39,527 nucleotides of DNA. Source: Candidatus Aphodocola excrementigallinarum (GTDB taxonomy: Bacteria; Bacillota_I; Bacilli_A; RF39; UBA660). This document shows positions 14,860 to 23,856 of the stretch, in pieces. A program made the translations under genes and the position numbers. Every line of letters begins with the position of its first letter. Positions within the stretch are counted from its first letter, which is position 1. The notes beneath the pieces are model-generated. The model saw only the letters and a program-made list of their open reading frames with translations, made no database searches and was not told the origin of the DNA. The stretch covers positions 1-39,527 of the forward strand of contig DVMT01000014.1 in the NCBI GenBank assembly GCA_018714855.1, read 5' to 3'.

Positions 14860-15679
14860 CCTTTGAATAATTATTATTTTTATTATAATATACATTATAT
14901 TCTTCTATCAATTCATCTGGTATTAGCCCAACTAGATTTAATAATTCACCACTATGTAAATCATTTAAAAGACTAATTTTTAACCTATCATTTACATTTA
15001 AATTATTTATTGCATTTTTTATTTTATTAAAAATATTATCTTCATGGGCTAAATTTACCTTATTATTTTTATTATACCAATTACTTGCTAATACGTTCGA
15101 TAATTCATCTAGTATAACACTTGAATCATTTGAATTAATCATCAAAGTATTATTTACTTCCTTTATAAGAGCTAATTTTTCCTCCGAAGAAAGAAAGTAA
15201 TTAGAAGACGGATTTCTTTTAAGAAAATTTAGAACATAATTTCTAGTACCATTTTTTGACGAAAATACATTTATGTTTCCTTTATTAAATATCTCATCTA
15301 TTATTTGATCAGTTAATTCTTTTATATCTGAATAACTATAGTCTTTATCATTACGAATAACATTATAAGTAATTGTTTTATCTAATGCATCAAACAAACT
15401 ATCAACGTAAAACATACCTTCTTTAGCAGCATTAAGTAAAGATTCTATATTTAATGATTGATGAGCATTATACATTGTAATTGATGCAAGTTTTTTTATT
15501 TCTTCTTCTATTTCACTTTTAGATTTAGTTTTAACATATTTGCTAACATAACCACCATCATCATTGCGGCTATATGCTCTACCAAGTAAATTTCTGCAAA
15601 ATAATTTTTTGTTTTTATCATTAACTGCCTTATTTGTAATCATTTCTTTTAAAATGGCATTTTCTAAATTATCTTCCAT
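14852..15679 (-). CDS. Hypothetical protein, paralogous domain
   Basis: Not recognised. A 275-aa, Asn/Lys-rich, helix-rich soluble protein. The central part (about residues 90-205) carries the same domain as the 224-aa neighbour, with the core motif NINVFSSKNGTRNYV; an extra 60-residue C-terminal extension follows. AAGGAG lies 6 bases ahead of the ATG. It starts 14 bases after the flippase stop and is probably in the cse60-flippase operon. The two related genes look like an old tandem duplication; no function is suggested by the sequence. Confidence 0.75.
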   Translation of the reverse strand: MEDNLENAILKEMITNKAVNDKNKKLFCRNLLGRAYSRNDDGGYVSKYVKTKSKSEIEEEIKKLASITMYNAHQSLNIESLLNAAKEGMFYVDSLFDALDKTITYNVIRNDKDYSYSDIKELTDQIIDEIFNKGNINVFSSKNGTRNYVLNFLKRNPSSNYFLSSEEKLALIKEVNNTLMINSNDSSVILDELSNVLASNWYNKNNKVNLAHEDNIFNKIKNAINNLNVNDRLKISLLNDLHSGELLNLVGLIPDELIEEYNVYYNKNNNYSKEK

Positions 15680-15693
15680 AAATTTCTCCTTAT

Positions 15694-17322
15694 CTACTTT
15701 CTTATTATTCTTAACTTTCGAAGAAGTTTATCACCAAATATATCTTTAAATACACCGTTTTTTATGGTTAAAGCAAAATATATTAAAGCACCAAAAAACG
15801 CATATATTATAATTACCAAAACAGAAGAAAGCGTACTATTTACATCTACTGAAATAAAGTTTTTCATTAAAATAAGTACTACTATCATGATAACAAGCGG
15901 ATAAATAAACTTAAACATTTTCTTAAAGTATTCTTTAATATCTAATTTAACAACTTTGTTTATTACGATTAAATTTGTTATAAATGATGTTGCAAGACCT
16001 GTTAAAGTAGCTAGCGTTGATCCCCAGAAAGGATATAGTCCTAAAGCATCAAATAAATTCATGAATGGATACTGTAAAACAAGTTTTACCAAAATACCCG
16101 CAATTATACTAATAAACACGTTTTTAAACTTATTTAATGACTGTGCAATTGAAACAGACGTTGTAAAAACGCACCTAAATAGCGCTATAAAAATGGTAAA
16201 ACAAAATACTTTAGGTCCCCAGTTTGACGCTCCATAAAAAGCATAGAAAACCGGTTTAGCAAGAATAGATAAACCAACTGCCATTGGCATAGTAACGTAT
16301 AAAAGCATTAAAAATGACTGATTTACCTTTCGTTTTACATCTTTATAATCTTTTTTAACAAAGCTTGATGTAATGTTAGGTACCAAACTTGTCATAAGAC
16401 CAGTTGAAATGGCTAAAACAACACTGTTTAATTTATTACCAGTTGTGTTTATAACTCCTAAAACACTTTCTGCATCAGACGTTTTAAAACCTAAATTAGT
16501 AAGTCCATCTATTATCGTTGTCATATCAATGTAATCATAAACTGATAAAGCAAGCCCAAATGATATAAATGGAACTGAATAGATAAGTAGTTTTTTTATT
16601 ATTTGCTTATTAGTTATTTTCTTTTCTTCTTCTTTTTTATCATCAGTTCTTATTATGTCTTTTTTATTCTTTTTAATCTTAACAAGTAAGTATATAAGCG
16701 CCGCAAGTGCTCCTAGTGTTGCCCCAAAAACAGCTATTCCAACGGCGTTTGTAACACCTAAGTTAAGCACCCTAACACACAAGTAACTACCGATTAAAAT
16801 AACCGCAATTCTAACTAACTGCTCTATTACCTGACTAATAGACGGTGGTGCCATAAACTTATGCCCTTGTAAGTAACCTTTAGTAACACTTAAATAAGGA
16901 ACAACTAAAATTGCCGTTGATATTATTCTAATTACAAAAGTAATACTTTCCTTAGAATTTCCTCCAGTGTTATCACCCATTATCTGATTAGCAATAAAAG
17001 GTGCTCCAAAAAACATTATAAAAAATAAAATTATTCCTAATCCAATAAGTAAGTACTTACCTAATTTGTAAGCTCTTTCTTTGGTATTATAATATTTTAA
17101 CGCGTTATACTCGCTAATTAATTTACTCATAGCAGGAGGAATACCAACCGTTGATAAAGATAAAAACAAATTATAAATGGTATATGCATAACCATATAAA
17201 GCAATAGAAGACTCACCTATTATTGCATAAAAAGGAATTACGTATAAAATTCCTAATATTTTAGTTATAACAATACCTGCCGTTGCAATTATTGCGCCAT
17301 TTAAAAAACTACTTTTTTTCAA
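15694..17322 (-). CDS. MurJ/SpoVB-family lipid-linked oligosaccharide flippase
   Basis: A 542-aa polytopic membrane protein of the MOP superfamily, with about 14 helices. N-terminal GAIIATAGIVITKILGILY and the SLSTVGIPPAMSKLISEYNA segment are typical of the SpoVB/YtgP branch, which moves lipid II or related precursors across the membrane for wall or spore cortex synthesis. The start is a TTG (MKKSS) with AAGGA 9 bases ahead, overlapping the end of cse60. I cannot tell SpoVB from YtgP (MurJ) by eye; the sporulation-linked neighbour cse60 slightly favours a sporulation role (inference). Confidence 0.87.
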   Translation of the reverse strand: MKKSSFLNGAIIATAGIVITKILGILYVIPFYAIIGESSIALYGYAYTIYNLFLSLSTVGIPPAMSKLISEYNALKYYNTKERAYKLGKYLLIGLGIILFFIMFFGAPFIANQIMGDNTGGNSKESITFVIRIISTAILVVPYLSVTKGYLQGHKFMAPPSISQVIEQLVRIAVILIGSYLCVRVLNLGVTNAVGIAVFGATLGALAALIYLLVKIKKNKKDIIRTDDKKEEEKKITNKQIIKKLLIYSVPFISFGLALSVYDYIDMTTIIDGLTNLGFKTSDAESVLGVINTTGNKLNSVVLAISTGLMTSLVPNITSSFVKKDYKDVKRKVNQSFLMLLYVTMPMAVGLSILAKPVFYAFYGASNWGPKVFCFTIFIALFRCVFTTSVSIAQSLNKFKNVFISIIAGILVKLVLQYPFMNLFDALGLYPFWGSTLATLTGLATSFITNLIVINKVVKLDIKEYFKKMFKFIYPLVIMIVVLILMKNFISVDVNSTLSSVLVIIIYAFFGALIYFALTIKNGVFKDIFGDKLLRKLRIIRK

Positions 17323-17327
17323 ATTAA

Positions 17328-17501
17328 TCAGTCCTTACTTATGTATATTATCATTGCCGAAAAACAGTATAATTGCTCTTCTCCGCAAGTTGCTATTGCA
17401 ACTTGATATTTTATATCAATTACTTCTTTACTTGCAATAAAATCATTTACAGACTCTTCTAAATCACTTTCACAATCACAATCAAAAACCTTAACTTTCA
17501 T
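17328..17501 (-). CDS. cse60: Cse60-like sporulation protein
   Basis: A 57-aa protein matching the Cse60 family: MKVKVFDCDCESDLEESVND, then VIDIKYQVAIATCGEEQLYC and FSAMIIY. In B. subtilis cse60 is a SigE-controlled sporulation gene of unknown function. I chose the ATG at 17501, with GGGTG 6-7 bases ahead; a GTG three codons upstream lies in that site. It is first in an operon with the flippase, whose ribosome-binding site overlaps its 3' end. Recognised from memory of the family. Confidence 0.78.
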   Translation of the reverse strand: MKVKVFDCDCESDLEESVNDFIASKEVIDIKYQVAIATCGEEQLYCFSAMIIYISKD

Positions 17502-17558
17502 TATTATCACCCATTTTATAATAACAATAAAAAGTTAAATATTATGTCTGTTTTTATA

Positions 17559-17586
17559 ATTATAACACGAAAAAAATAATAGTTAA
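17559..17586 (-). promoter_or_regulatory. Promoter of the cse60-flippase operon
   Basis: TTAACT, 16 bases, TATAAT with an extended TGT. It looks SigA dependent. A CATAATAT further down (about 17543-17536) resembles a SigE -10 but lacks a clear -35. Confidence 0.5.
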
Positions 17587-17602
17587 TAAAAAATATAATT
17601 TA

Positions 17603-18412
17603 TTACATATCTAATTTTTTTACTCCTTTATCATAATTGATAGAATCATCAACAAATAATTTTCTTAATCCAATGTTGTTTTTTCCGTAAAAAGAAGAAC
17701 AAACAATATTTTCATACAAATTTGGTATAAGATTATCTACCTGCGTTTTCTCATTTGTTATTAGTTTTTTATAATCATCTTCTAACTCATTAAGAGATGC
17801 ACATATATTTAATCCATTATCTAAAAAAGGCGATTTATTTATACCAATAACATGTGTATTTTCTATTCTATTAAATTTATCATACATTAAGTAATCCGGA
17901 TAACAATCAATCTGTGTAAAATTAGTTTTACTACAATGTTTAAAAACGTTATTTTTATATTCAAACCATTCATCACTGTTTTTGTCATTTATAAAATAAT
18001 AGTTATCACATAAATCAAACCTGGCTTTATTATGAATAACATCATCCTTAAATAGCTGAAATCTATTTTCTATTAAAAACTTATCCTTATGAGGAATAAA
18101 AACATATTCAAAACTTCCGTTTAATCTATTATTATCCTTTAAAATACTATATTTAAAAACAACTGATTTCCTATCTTTAAATTTGCATAACACCCTAGCG
18201 TTTATACTTGTGTTACTAAGTTTTATCGATACGTTAAAATTATCATTATATAAAAACATACATCCTACTTCATTATTATCCTTATCATAAATTGACAAAT
18301 TTCTTGTATCTTCAAGTTCTTTTGCTAGCAAGGAAGAAGAAATATTTTTAATATGTAAATTAAATATTTTTACAAAACGATAAAGTGCTTTAACAATTCT
18401 CTTCGTATTCAT
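17603..18412 (-). CDS. Hypothetical protein, unknown
   Basis: Not recognised. The 269 aa are rich in Asn, Asp, Lys and Tyr, with no signal peptide and no membrane helix; much of it reads as beta strands (about residues 40-130, alternating polar and hydrophobic). Six or so cysteines are scattered without a metal motif. GAGG lies 6 bases ahead of the ATG. It stands alone between the parC terminator and cse60, with a TATAAT upstream near 18436 but no good -35. Confidence 0.7.
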   Translation of the reverse strand: MNTKRIVKALYRFVKIFNLHIKNISSSLLAKELEDTRNLSIYDKDNNEVGCMFLYNDNFNVSIKLSNTSINARVLCKFKDRKSVVFKYSILKDNNRLNGSFEYVFIPHKDKFLIENRFQLFKDDVIHNKARFDLCDNYYFINDKNSDEWFEYKNNVFKHCSKTNFTQIDCYPDYLMYDKFNRIENTHVIGINKSPFLDNGLNICASLNELEDDYKKLITNEKTQVDNLIPNLYENIVCSSFYGKNNIGLRKLFVDDSINYDKGVKKLDM

Positions 18413-18456
18413 ACTATCCCTCTTTAGAAAATATTATATTTCAAACTAAGCAAAAG

Positions 18457-18477
18457 AAGCAAGTATAAAACTTGCTT
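18457..18477 (-). terminator. Terminator of parE-parC
   Basis: AAGCAAGT/ACTTGCTT stem with a TTTAT loop and a weak T run, at the parC stop. Confidence 0.6.
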
Positions 18478-21025
18478 AATCAAAATTATCTAGAAAATCA
18501 TCAATGGTCATGAATTTATCATCAATCTCTTTTAATGATACTTCTTTTTTTTGTTTAACATCTTTTTCCACTTGGTTTTTATCTTTTTTTTCATCAGCAT
18601 TAAAAGGTTCTTTTTCGGTTTCTTCTTTTGTTAATTTTACCATTTCATAAACATCATCTATTTTTGTTTTTACTATGGTACTACCGATAGAATACCTATC
18701 CATTATCGGAATTTCCGTTAATTTTATTTCCTTAGCATTACTATTAGTTTTTATAACAATGGTATGCTTTGCATCAGAAACATGCACTTTTATTATTTCT
18801 TGCGGATTACTTTTAACCTCTCTTAAAAGAAGTAATCCTCTTTTGGCACGGGATGTTTTTTCAAACTCGGAAAGTTTTACTCTCTTTGCAAGACCTTTTT
18901 TAGTTATTATAATTACGTATTCACTATTAATATCAAAAGTTTGTGCACTAATTACTTCATCATCTTTTAAATTAATCGATTTAACGCCTGATGCTTTAAG
19001 ACCTGCTGATGGAATTTCATCTTTACCATACCAAAGTCCGTACCCTTTTTTACTAGCGATAAATACCTCACTAAATGAATTAGTATCAACCGATATAACC
19101 TCATCATTATCTTTTAATTTAATACACATGATAGGTTTAGAATAACGTTGTACCTTAAAATCAGATAAATATGATTTTTTTACCATACCTAATTTAGTAA
19201 AGATAATTATTTCTTTATTATTAAAATCCTTAACTGGTAGCGCTTTTATAATTTGTTCATCTTGGCTAATAGGAACTATGTTACTTACGTGTTTACCTAG
19301 TTCTTTCCATTTTAATTCAGGAAGTGTGTGTACTGGTATGTATAAATAATTACCTTTATTAGTAAATAATAATAAAGTATCAAGTGTGTTTTGTTCAAAT
19401 AATCCTATTACATAGTCGTTTTCTTTAACTAAAGTCTCATCATTTTCCGCTGCTTTATAGGACTTTTTAGAAACACGTTTTACGTATCCTTCTTTAGTTA
19501 CAACAACTATTACATCTTCTTTTGGAATCATTTCTTTTAAATCTATTTTTATTTCGGTTATCTCATCTTCAATCTTCGTTTTTCTAGGCGCTCCAAACTC
19601 TTTTTTTATCTTCCTTAACTCATCTTTAATTACCTTTTTAAGTTCTTCTTCATCAGATAAAATAAGCTCATACTCTTTTATCTTGTCACTTAAATTTTTC
19701 ATTTCTTCTTCGACTTCTGTTATATCAGTATTTGTTAAACGGTATAATTGTAACATAACGATTGCAGTTGCCTGTTTTTCGGTAAAAGCAAATGATTTAA
19801 CTAAGTTAATTATTGCATCAGCTTTATTTTTAGATGCTCTTATTACTCTTATTACATCGTCTAAAATACTAATTGCTTTTATTAAACCTTCTAATATATG
19901 ATATCTTTCTTTTGCATGATCTAAATCAAACTTAGTTCTTCTTGTTACCACTTCTTTTCGGTGGGAAATAAACGCATCTAAAATAGAAAGTAATCCAACT
20001 TGTCTTGGTCTTCTGTTTACAATTGCAATCATGTTAAAACTATATGATATTTGCATGTCTGTATTTTTAAGCAAATAATTAGTAATTAAGTCTACGTTCG
20101 CATCTTTTTTAAGTTCTATAACGATTCTTAACTCACCACGTGATGTTTCATCTCTTACTTCTAAAATACCATCTATTTTCTTATCTATCCTAATGTCATT
20201 CATTTTTTTAACAAGGTTTGCTTTATTAACTTCATATGGTATTTCAGTAATTACGATATTTGTTTTCCCTTTTTCTTTTATAATGTCATATTTAGATTTT
20301 ACAACTATTTTACCTTTACCAGTTTCATAGGCCTTTTTAATCTGTTCTTTTCCTTCTATTACCGCTCCCGTTGGAAAATCAGGCCCTGGTAAAACTTCCA
20401 TAATCGTTTCCAACCTTGAGTTAGGTGAATCTATTCTTTTAATCGTTGCATCAATTACCTCAGATAAATTATGAGTTGGTATGTTTGTCGCGTAACCTGC
20501 TGATATTCCAGTTGATCCATTAACTAATAGATTTGGAAAACCTGCCGGTAGTACGGTTGGTTCTTTTAAAGTATCATCATAGTTAGGTGCCATCTCAACG
20601 GTATCTTTTGAAATATCATCTAATAAAACGTTACTTATTTTAGATAATCTTGCTTCGGTATAACGCATTGCAGCAGGGCCATCACCATCCATTGAACCAT
20701 TATTACCATGCATGTCTATGTAAGGAACCATCATCTTCCAATCTTGACTCATTCTTACCATGGCATCATAAATAGATGAATCCCCGTGAGGATGGTAATT
20801 ACCCATTATCTCACCTACTGCTTTTGCACTTTTACGATATTTTTTATCATATGTGTTACCAGATTTATACATACCATATAAAATTCTTCTTTGAACTGGT
20901 TTAAGTCCGTCTCTAACATCCGGTAATGCTCTATCTAATATAATGGTTTTACAATATCTTCCAAATCGTTCACCCATTATCTCTTCAAGAGAGTATTCTT
21001 CTATTCTTTGTAATACGTCTTTCAT
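18476..21025 (-). CDS. parC: DNA topoisomerase IV subunit A
   Basis: The cutting and rejoining subunit that decatenates daughter chromosomes. The N-terminus has RALPDVRDGLKPVQRRILYG, the quinolone-region NYHPHGDSSIYDAMVRMSQD, and the catalytic Tyr in AAMRYTEARL (about residue 123). The breakage domain and six-bladed C-terminal region are complete in 849 aa. DWKMMVPYIDMHGNNGSMDG favours ParC over GyrA, and the partner parE lies 12 bases upstream. GGAGG sits 7 bases ahead of the ATG. The last 60 residues are a charged Lys/Glu tail. Confidence 0.95.
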   Translation of the reverse strand: MKDVLQRIEEYSLEEIMGERFGRYCKTIILDRALPDVRDGLKPVQRRILYGMYKSGNTYDKKYRKSAKAVGEIMGNYHPHGDSSIYDAMVRMSQDWKMMVPYIDMHGNNGSMDGDGPAAMRYTEARLSKISNVLLDDISKDTVEMAPNYDDTLKEPTVLPAGFPNLLVNGSTGISAGYATNIPTHNLSEVIDATIKRIDSPNSRLETIMEVLPGPDFPTGAVIEGKEQIKKAYETGKGKIVVKSKYDIIKEKGKTNIVITEIPYEVNKANLVKKMNDIRIDKKIDGILEVRDETSRGELRIVIELKKDANVDLITNYLLKNTDMQISYSFNMIAIVNRRPRQVGLLSILDAFISHRKEVVTRRTKFDLDHAKERYHILEGLIKAISILDDVIRVIRASKNKADAIINLVKSFAFTEKQATAIVMLQLYRLTNTDITEVEEEMKNLSDKIKEYELILSDEEELKKVIKDELRKIKKEFGAPRKTKIEDEITEIKIDLKEMIPKEDVIVVVTKEGYVKRVSKKSYKAAENDETLVKENDYVIGLFEQNTLDTLLLFTNKGNYLYIPVHTLPELKWKELGKHVSNIVPISQDEQIIKALPVKDFNNKEIIIFTKLGMVKKSYLSDFKVQRYSKPIMCIKLKDNDEVISVDTNSFSEVFIASKKGYGLWYGKDEIPSAGLKASGVKSINLKDDEVISAQTFDINSEYVIIITKKGLAKRVKLSEFEKTSRAKRGLLLLREVKSNPQEIIKVHVSDAKHTIVIKTNSNAKEIKLTEIPIMDRYSIGSTIVKTKIDDVYEMVKLTKEETEKEPFNADEKKDKNQVEKDVKQKKEVSLKEIDDKFMTIDDFLDNFD

Positions 21026-21037
21026 GATAACACCTCC

Positions 21038-22951
21038 TTACCTTAACATCTCATAATTATCTTCAAGTGAAAAGTCTACGTTTTCTTCAATCCATTCTTT
21101 TCTAGGTTCAACGTTATCACCCATTAAAATGGAAACTCTTTTTTCCGCTAAAGCTACATCTGTTATCTTAACTTTAAATAAACTTCTCTTATTAGGATCC
21201 ATAGTTGTTTCCCATAATTGGGTTGCGTCCATCTCACCTAAACCTTTATATCTTTGCAAGTCCTCTATCTTTCTTCCTTGAGTAAGTTTCCTTAATTCTT
21301 CATCAGAGTATGCATAAACAGACTCTTTTTTAGAAAACGTTATTTTATAAAGTGGTGGATTTGCGATATAAACCTTACCTGCTTCTATTAAAGGTCTCAT
21401 GTAACGGTAAAAGAAAGTAATTAGTAAAACCTGTATGTGACACCCATCATCATCAGCATCTGTCATGATAATAATCTTATCATAATTACAATCATCTAAA
21501 TGAAAATCAGATCCTACGCCTGCTCCAATCGTATAAATAAGTGTGTTTATCTCGGCGTTTTTATATGCTTCTTCTACCGTACACCTTTCAGTGTTTAAAA
21601 CTTTACCTCTAAGTGGTAATATTGCTTGATACTCTCTATCACGTCCAGTTTTTGCACTACCACCGGCTGAATCACCCTCTACTATGAAAAGCTCGTTTTT
21701 CTTGTTGTTTTTCTTAGTTGCAGGAGCAAGCTTATCACTTATGTTTTTTTCCTTTGTGTTTTTATTTTTTCCTTTTCTTGCTTCTTCTCTTGCTTTTCTT
21801 GCAGCTTCTCTTGCAGCCTTACCTTTTAAAGCTTTATTTATGATGTCAGTTGCAACCGTTTTATTTTCCTCTAAGAAAAACTGCATTTTTTCATATACTA
21901 TTGCTTCCGTTACGGTTTTTGCAAGAGGCGTTCCTAACTTACCCTTAGTCTGTCCTTCGAACTGAAGTATATCTTCTGGAATCTTTAGAGAAAGTACCGC
22001 CGTTAATCCTTCTCTTACGTCAGAGCCTTCAAAGTTTTTATCTTTTGCCTTTAAATAACCATTACTTCTTGCATAATCATTAAATACCTTTGTTAAAGCA
22101 CTTTTAAAACCAACTTCATGGCTTCCACCGTCTGATGTTTTTACGTTATTAACAAAAGATACTAAGTTTTCGTTATAGCTTTCCGTATATTGTAAAGCAA
22201 AAGATACGTCTATCTTGTTTTTTACTGCTTCAAAACCGACTACGTTATGAAGTGTTTTTTTACCTTCATTTAAATATGAAACAAATTCTTCTAATCCTTT
22301 TTCATAATGAAAATGCGCTTCTTTTTCGTCTTCCTCATCTATTACATCAATCGTAAGTCCCTTTATTAAAAAGGCAGATTCTTGCATTCTTTCACATATT
22401 GTAGTAAATGAAAAAGTAGTAGACGAAAAAATAGTATCATCTGGCATAAATCTTACTGTAGTACCAGTTTTACTTGTGTTTCCTACTTTTTTCAAAGGTT
22501 CATCCAAGTGTCCACCATCTTTAAAACTAATTTCGTATTTACCACCGTCACGACATATCGTTACCCTCATCCATTTAGAAAGTGCGTTAACGACGCTTGC
22601 ACCAACGCCGTGTAATCCTCCTGATACTTTATATCCACCTTCTTGGAATTTTCCACCGGCATGAAGTACCGTGTAAATAACCTCAGGCGTTGATTTTCCA
22701 GATGAGTGCATTCCAACTGGAACACCACGTCCCTCATCCATAACGGATACCGATCCATCTTTATGAATAATAACTTTTAAATAATTACCATACCCGTTTA
22801 TCGCCTCATCTATACCATTATCAACAATCTCCCAAACAAGGTGATGTAAACCTCTTTTATCAGTTGAACCAATGTACATACCTGGTCTTTTTCTTACTGC
22901 CTCTAAACCCTCTAATATTTTAATTGATGATTCATCATACTTAGCAGCCAT
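21038..22951 (-). CDS. parE: DNA topoisomerase IV subunit B
   Basis: The ATPase subunit. GHKL motifs are visible: RKRPGMYIGS, EIVDNGIDEA, DEGRGVPVGMH, GGLHGVGASVVNAL. The TOPRIM domain has FIVEGDSAGGSAKTGRDREY and MTDADDDGCHIQVLL, and the Mg-binding end is complete in 637 aa. A Lys/Ala-rich stretch near residues 380-410 links the domains. It is first in the parE-parC operon, with AGGAG 11 bases ahead of the ATG. Confidence 0.95.
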   Translation of the reverse strand: MAAKYDESSIKILEGLEAVRKRPGMYIGSTDKRGLHHLVWEIVDNGIDEAINGYGNYLKVIIHKDGSVSVMDEGRGVPVGMHSSGKSTPEVIYTVLHAGGKFQEGGYKVSGGLHGVGASVVNALSKWMRVTICRDGGKYEISFKDGGHLDEPLKKVGNTSKTGTTVRFMPDDTIFSSTTFSFTTICERMQESAFLIKGLTIDVIDEEDEKEAHFHYEKGLEEFVSYLNEGKKTLHNVVGFEAVKNKIDVSFALQYTESYNENLVSFVNNVKTSDGGSHEVGFKSALTKVFNDYARSNGYLKAKDKNFEGSDVREGLTAVLSLKIPEDILQFEGQTKGKLGTPLAKTVTEAIVYEKMQFFLEENKTVATDIINKALKGKAAREAARKAREEARKGKNKNTKEKNISDKLAPATKKNNKKNELFIVEGDSAGGSAKTGRDREYQAILPLRGKVLNTERCTVEEAYKNAEINTLIYTIGAGVGSDFHLDDCNYDKIIIMTDADDDGCHIQVLLITFFYRYMRPLIEAGKVYIANPPLYKITFSKKESVYAYSDEELRKLTQGRKIEDLQRYKGLGEMDATQLWETTMDPNKRSLFKVKITDVALAEKRVSILMGDNVEPRKEWIEENVDFSLEDNYEMLR

Positions 22952-22992
22952 AACAAAATCATCTCCTATCTATCATCTTTAACCTATAAAGC

Positions 22993-23022
22993 ATTATAAC
23001 ATAACAATTTAAAAAAATGCAA
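22993..23022 (-). promoter_or_regulatory. SigA promoter of parE-parC
   Basis: TTGCAT, 18 bases, TATAAT with an extended TGT on the minus strand. Confidence 0.6.
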
Positions 23023-23088
23023 AATTCTTTACATTTTTTTACGTAAGTTTAACTTTAATTAACTTTTATTATACTTTTTAGTCATTTA

Positions 23089-23133
23089 TTAAAATAAAAA
23101 GCGAATGAATTATTGAACTTTATTCATCGCTTT
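23089..23133 (-). terminator. Terminator of the sirA-yneF unit
   Basis: Stem AAAGCGATGAAT/ATTCATTCGCTTT with one bulged base, ending in TTTTTATTTTAAT on the minus strand and overlapping the yneF stop. Confidence 0.8.
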
Positions 23134-23319
23134 CATCATTTGATTTACTTGTTTTTGAGAAGGTGTTCTTCCCATTTGTTGCATCATGATCTTTATCATT
23201 TTTTCATTTATTGGTGGATTTTTCTTTAAATACTTTTTCATAAAAGCACGTGCGCCAAAAAATCCTACAACAAGACCCACAACAAGGCCTATTATGCACC
23301 ATAAAATGTTTCCCCACAT
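23110..23319 (-). CDS. yneF: UPF0154 (YneF) small membrane protein
   Basis: A 69-aa protein with one N-terminal helix, ILWCIIGLVVGLVVGFFGAR, then the family block KNPPINEKMIKIMMQQMGRT and PSQKQVNQMM. The function of UPF0154 is unknown. I chose the ATG at 23319, which has AAAGGAAG 6 bases ahead; the longer frame from 23370 lacks a site. In B. subtilis yneF also lies directly after sirA, so the order is conserved. Confidence 0.9.
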   Translation of the reverse strand: MWGNILWCIIGLVVGLVVGFFGARAFMKKYLKKNPPINEKMIKIMMQQMGRTPSQKQVNQMMKAMNKVQ

Positions 23320-23341
23320 ATCAATCTTCCTTTCAAATACT

Positions 23342-23370
23342 ATTTTACTAAATATTGGTAATTTATACAA
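23342..23370 (-). promoter_or_regulatory. SigA promoter of yneF
   Basis: TTGTAT, 17 bases, TAAAAT on the minus strand, its -35 inside the last codons of sirA. It would uncouple yneF from sporulation-controlled sirA. Confidence 0.5.
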
Positions 23371-23785
23371 GGCTTTTTCTTACTGCTTTATTAAGCCAAA
23401 AATAATCTTTGTTATTAAAATCACAAACAAAAACGTTTTCTTCATTAGATAATATTTTAAAAAACGCACTAATATTCTGATTTGTTTTTATTTTTATATA
23501 TGTGTTATAAACGGTTAGTTTTGTTTTTTCGACTCCATCATCTAATATATGTTTATTTAAGATTTTATTATAATTTTCATCATCCATAAACTTTTTATAT
23601 ATCATACTATTAATTTTAGTTTTATCATAGGCAGTTGCCATTTGTTCAAACAATCTATAAGATATTATAAAATCATTTTTACTAGATTTTGATATTTCTT
23701 CTAACATCTTATAAAGATAATAAGTCTTGTTATAATATAGTTTTGAAAAGGAATCATTAATTTTAAATAAGTAATATACCCTCAT
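23363..23785 (-). CDS. sirA: Sporulation inhibitor of replication SirA
   Basis: In B. subtilis SirA binds domain I of DnaA and blocks new replication rounds once sporulation starts. The 140-aa protein has the family beginning VYYLFKINDSF and the most conserved end, VFVCDFNNKDYFWLN, matching FLAFDFNSKRYGWLN of the Bacillus protein. The neighbours confirm it: tkt upstream and yneF downstream, as in Bacillus. AGAGG lies about 8 bases ahead of the ATG, partly in a hairpin. A Spo0A-box-like sequence lies upstream. Overall similarity is modest, so the call rests on the C-terminal motif plus synteny. Confidence 0.82.
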   Translation of the reverse strand: MRVYYLFKINDSFSKLYYNKTYYLYKMLEEISKSSKNDFIISYRLFEQMATAYDKTKINSMIYKKFMDDENYNKILNKHILDDGVEKTKLTVYNTYIKIKTNQNISAFFKILSNEENVFVCDFNNKDYFWLNKAVRKSLV

Positions 23786-23795
23786 AATAAAACAC

Positions 23796-23830
23796 CTCTT
23801 TTATAGAATAATACGCATTCTATAAAAAAG
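23796..23830 (-). terminator. Hairpin between tkt and sirA, covering the sirA ribosome-binding site
   Basis: CTTTTTTATAGAAT/ATTCTATAAAAGAG, 13 of 14 pairs with a 7-base loop. It can end tkt transcripts, and in read-through RNA it would hide the AGAGG of sirA. Confidence 0.55.
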
Positions 23831-23838
23831 ATGTCGAA
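23808..23838 (-). promoter_or_regulatory. Possible Spo0A-activated sirA promoter with 0A box
   Basis: The plus strand has TGTCGAA at 23832-23838, the core of the Spo0A binding box (TTGTCRAA). On the minus strand it overlaps a poor -35 (TCGACA), followed 18 bases later by TATTAT (23808-23813). Spo0A-activated SigA promoters have this layout, and sirA is Spo0A controlled in Bacillus. A 7-base match can occur by chance. Confidence 0.4.
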
Positions 23839-23856
23839 TTAAATAAATTATAGCTA

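Noticed and set aside
846-17501. Mycoplasma genetic code (UGA as Trp)
   Set aside because: UGA terminates rpe (846-848) and cse60 (17328-17330) at the expected family lengths, so the code is standard.
18675-19145. A 156-codon plus-strand frame opposite parC
   Set aside because: Fully within parC on the other strand; no ribosome-binding site and no recognisable family.
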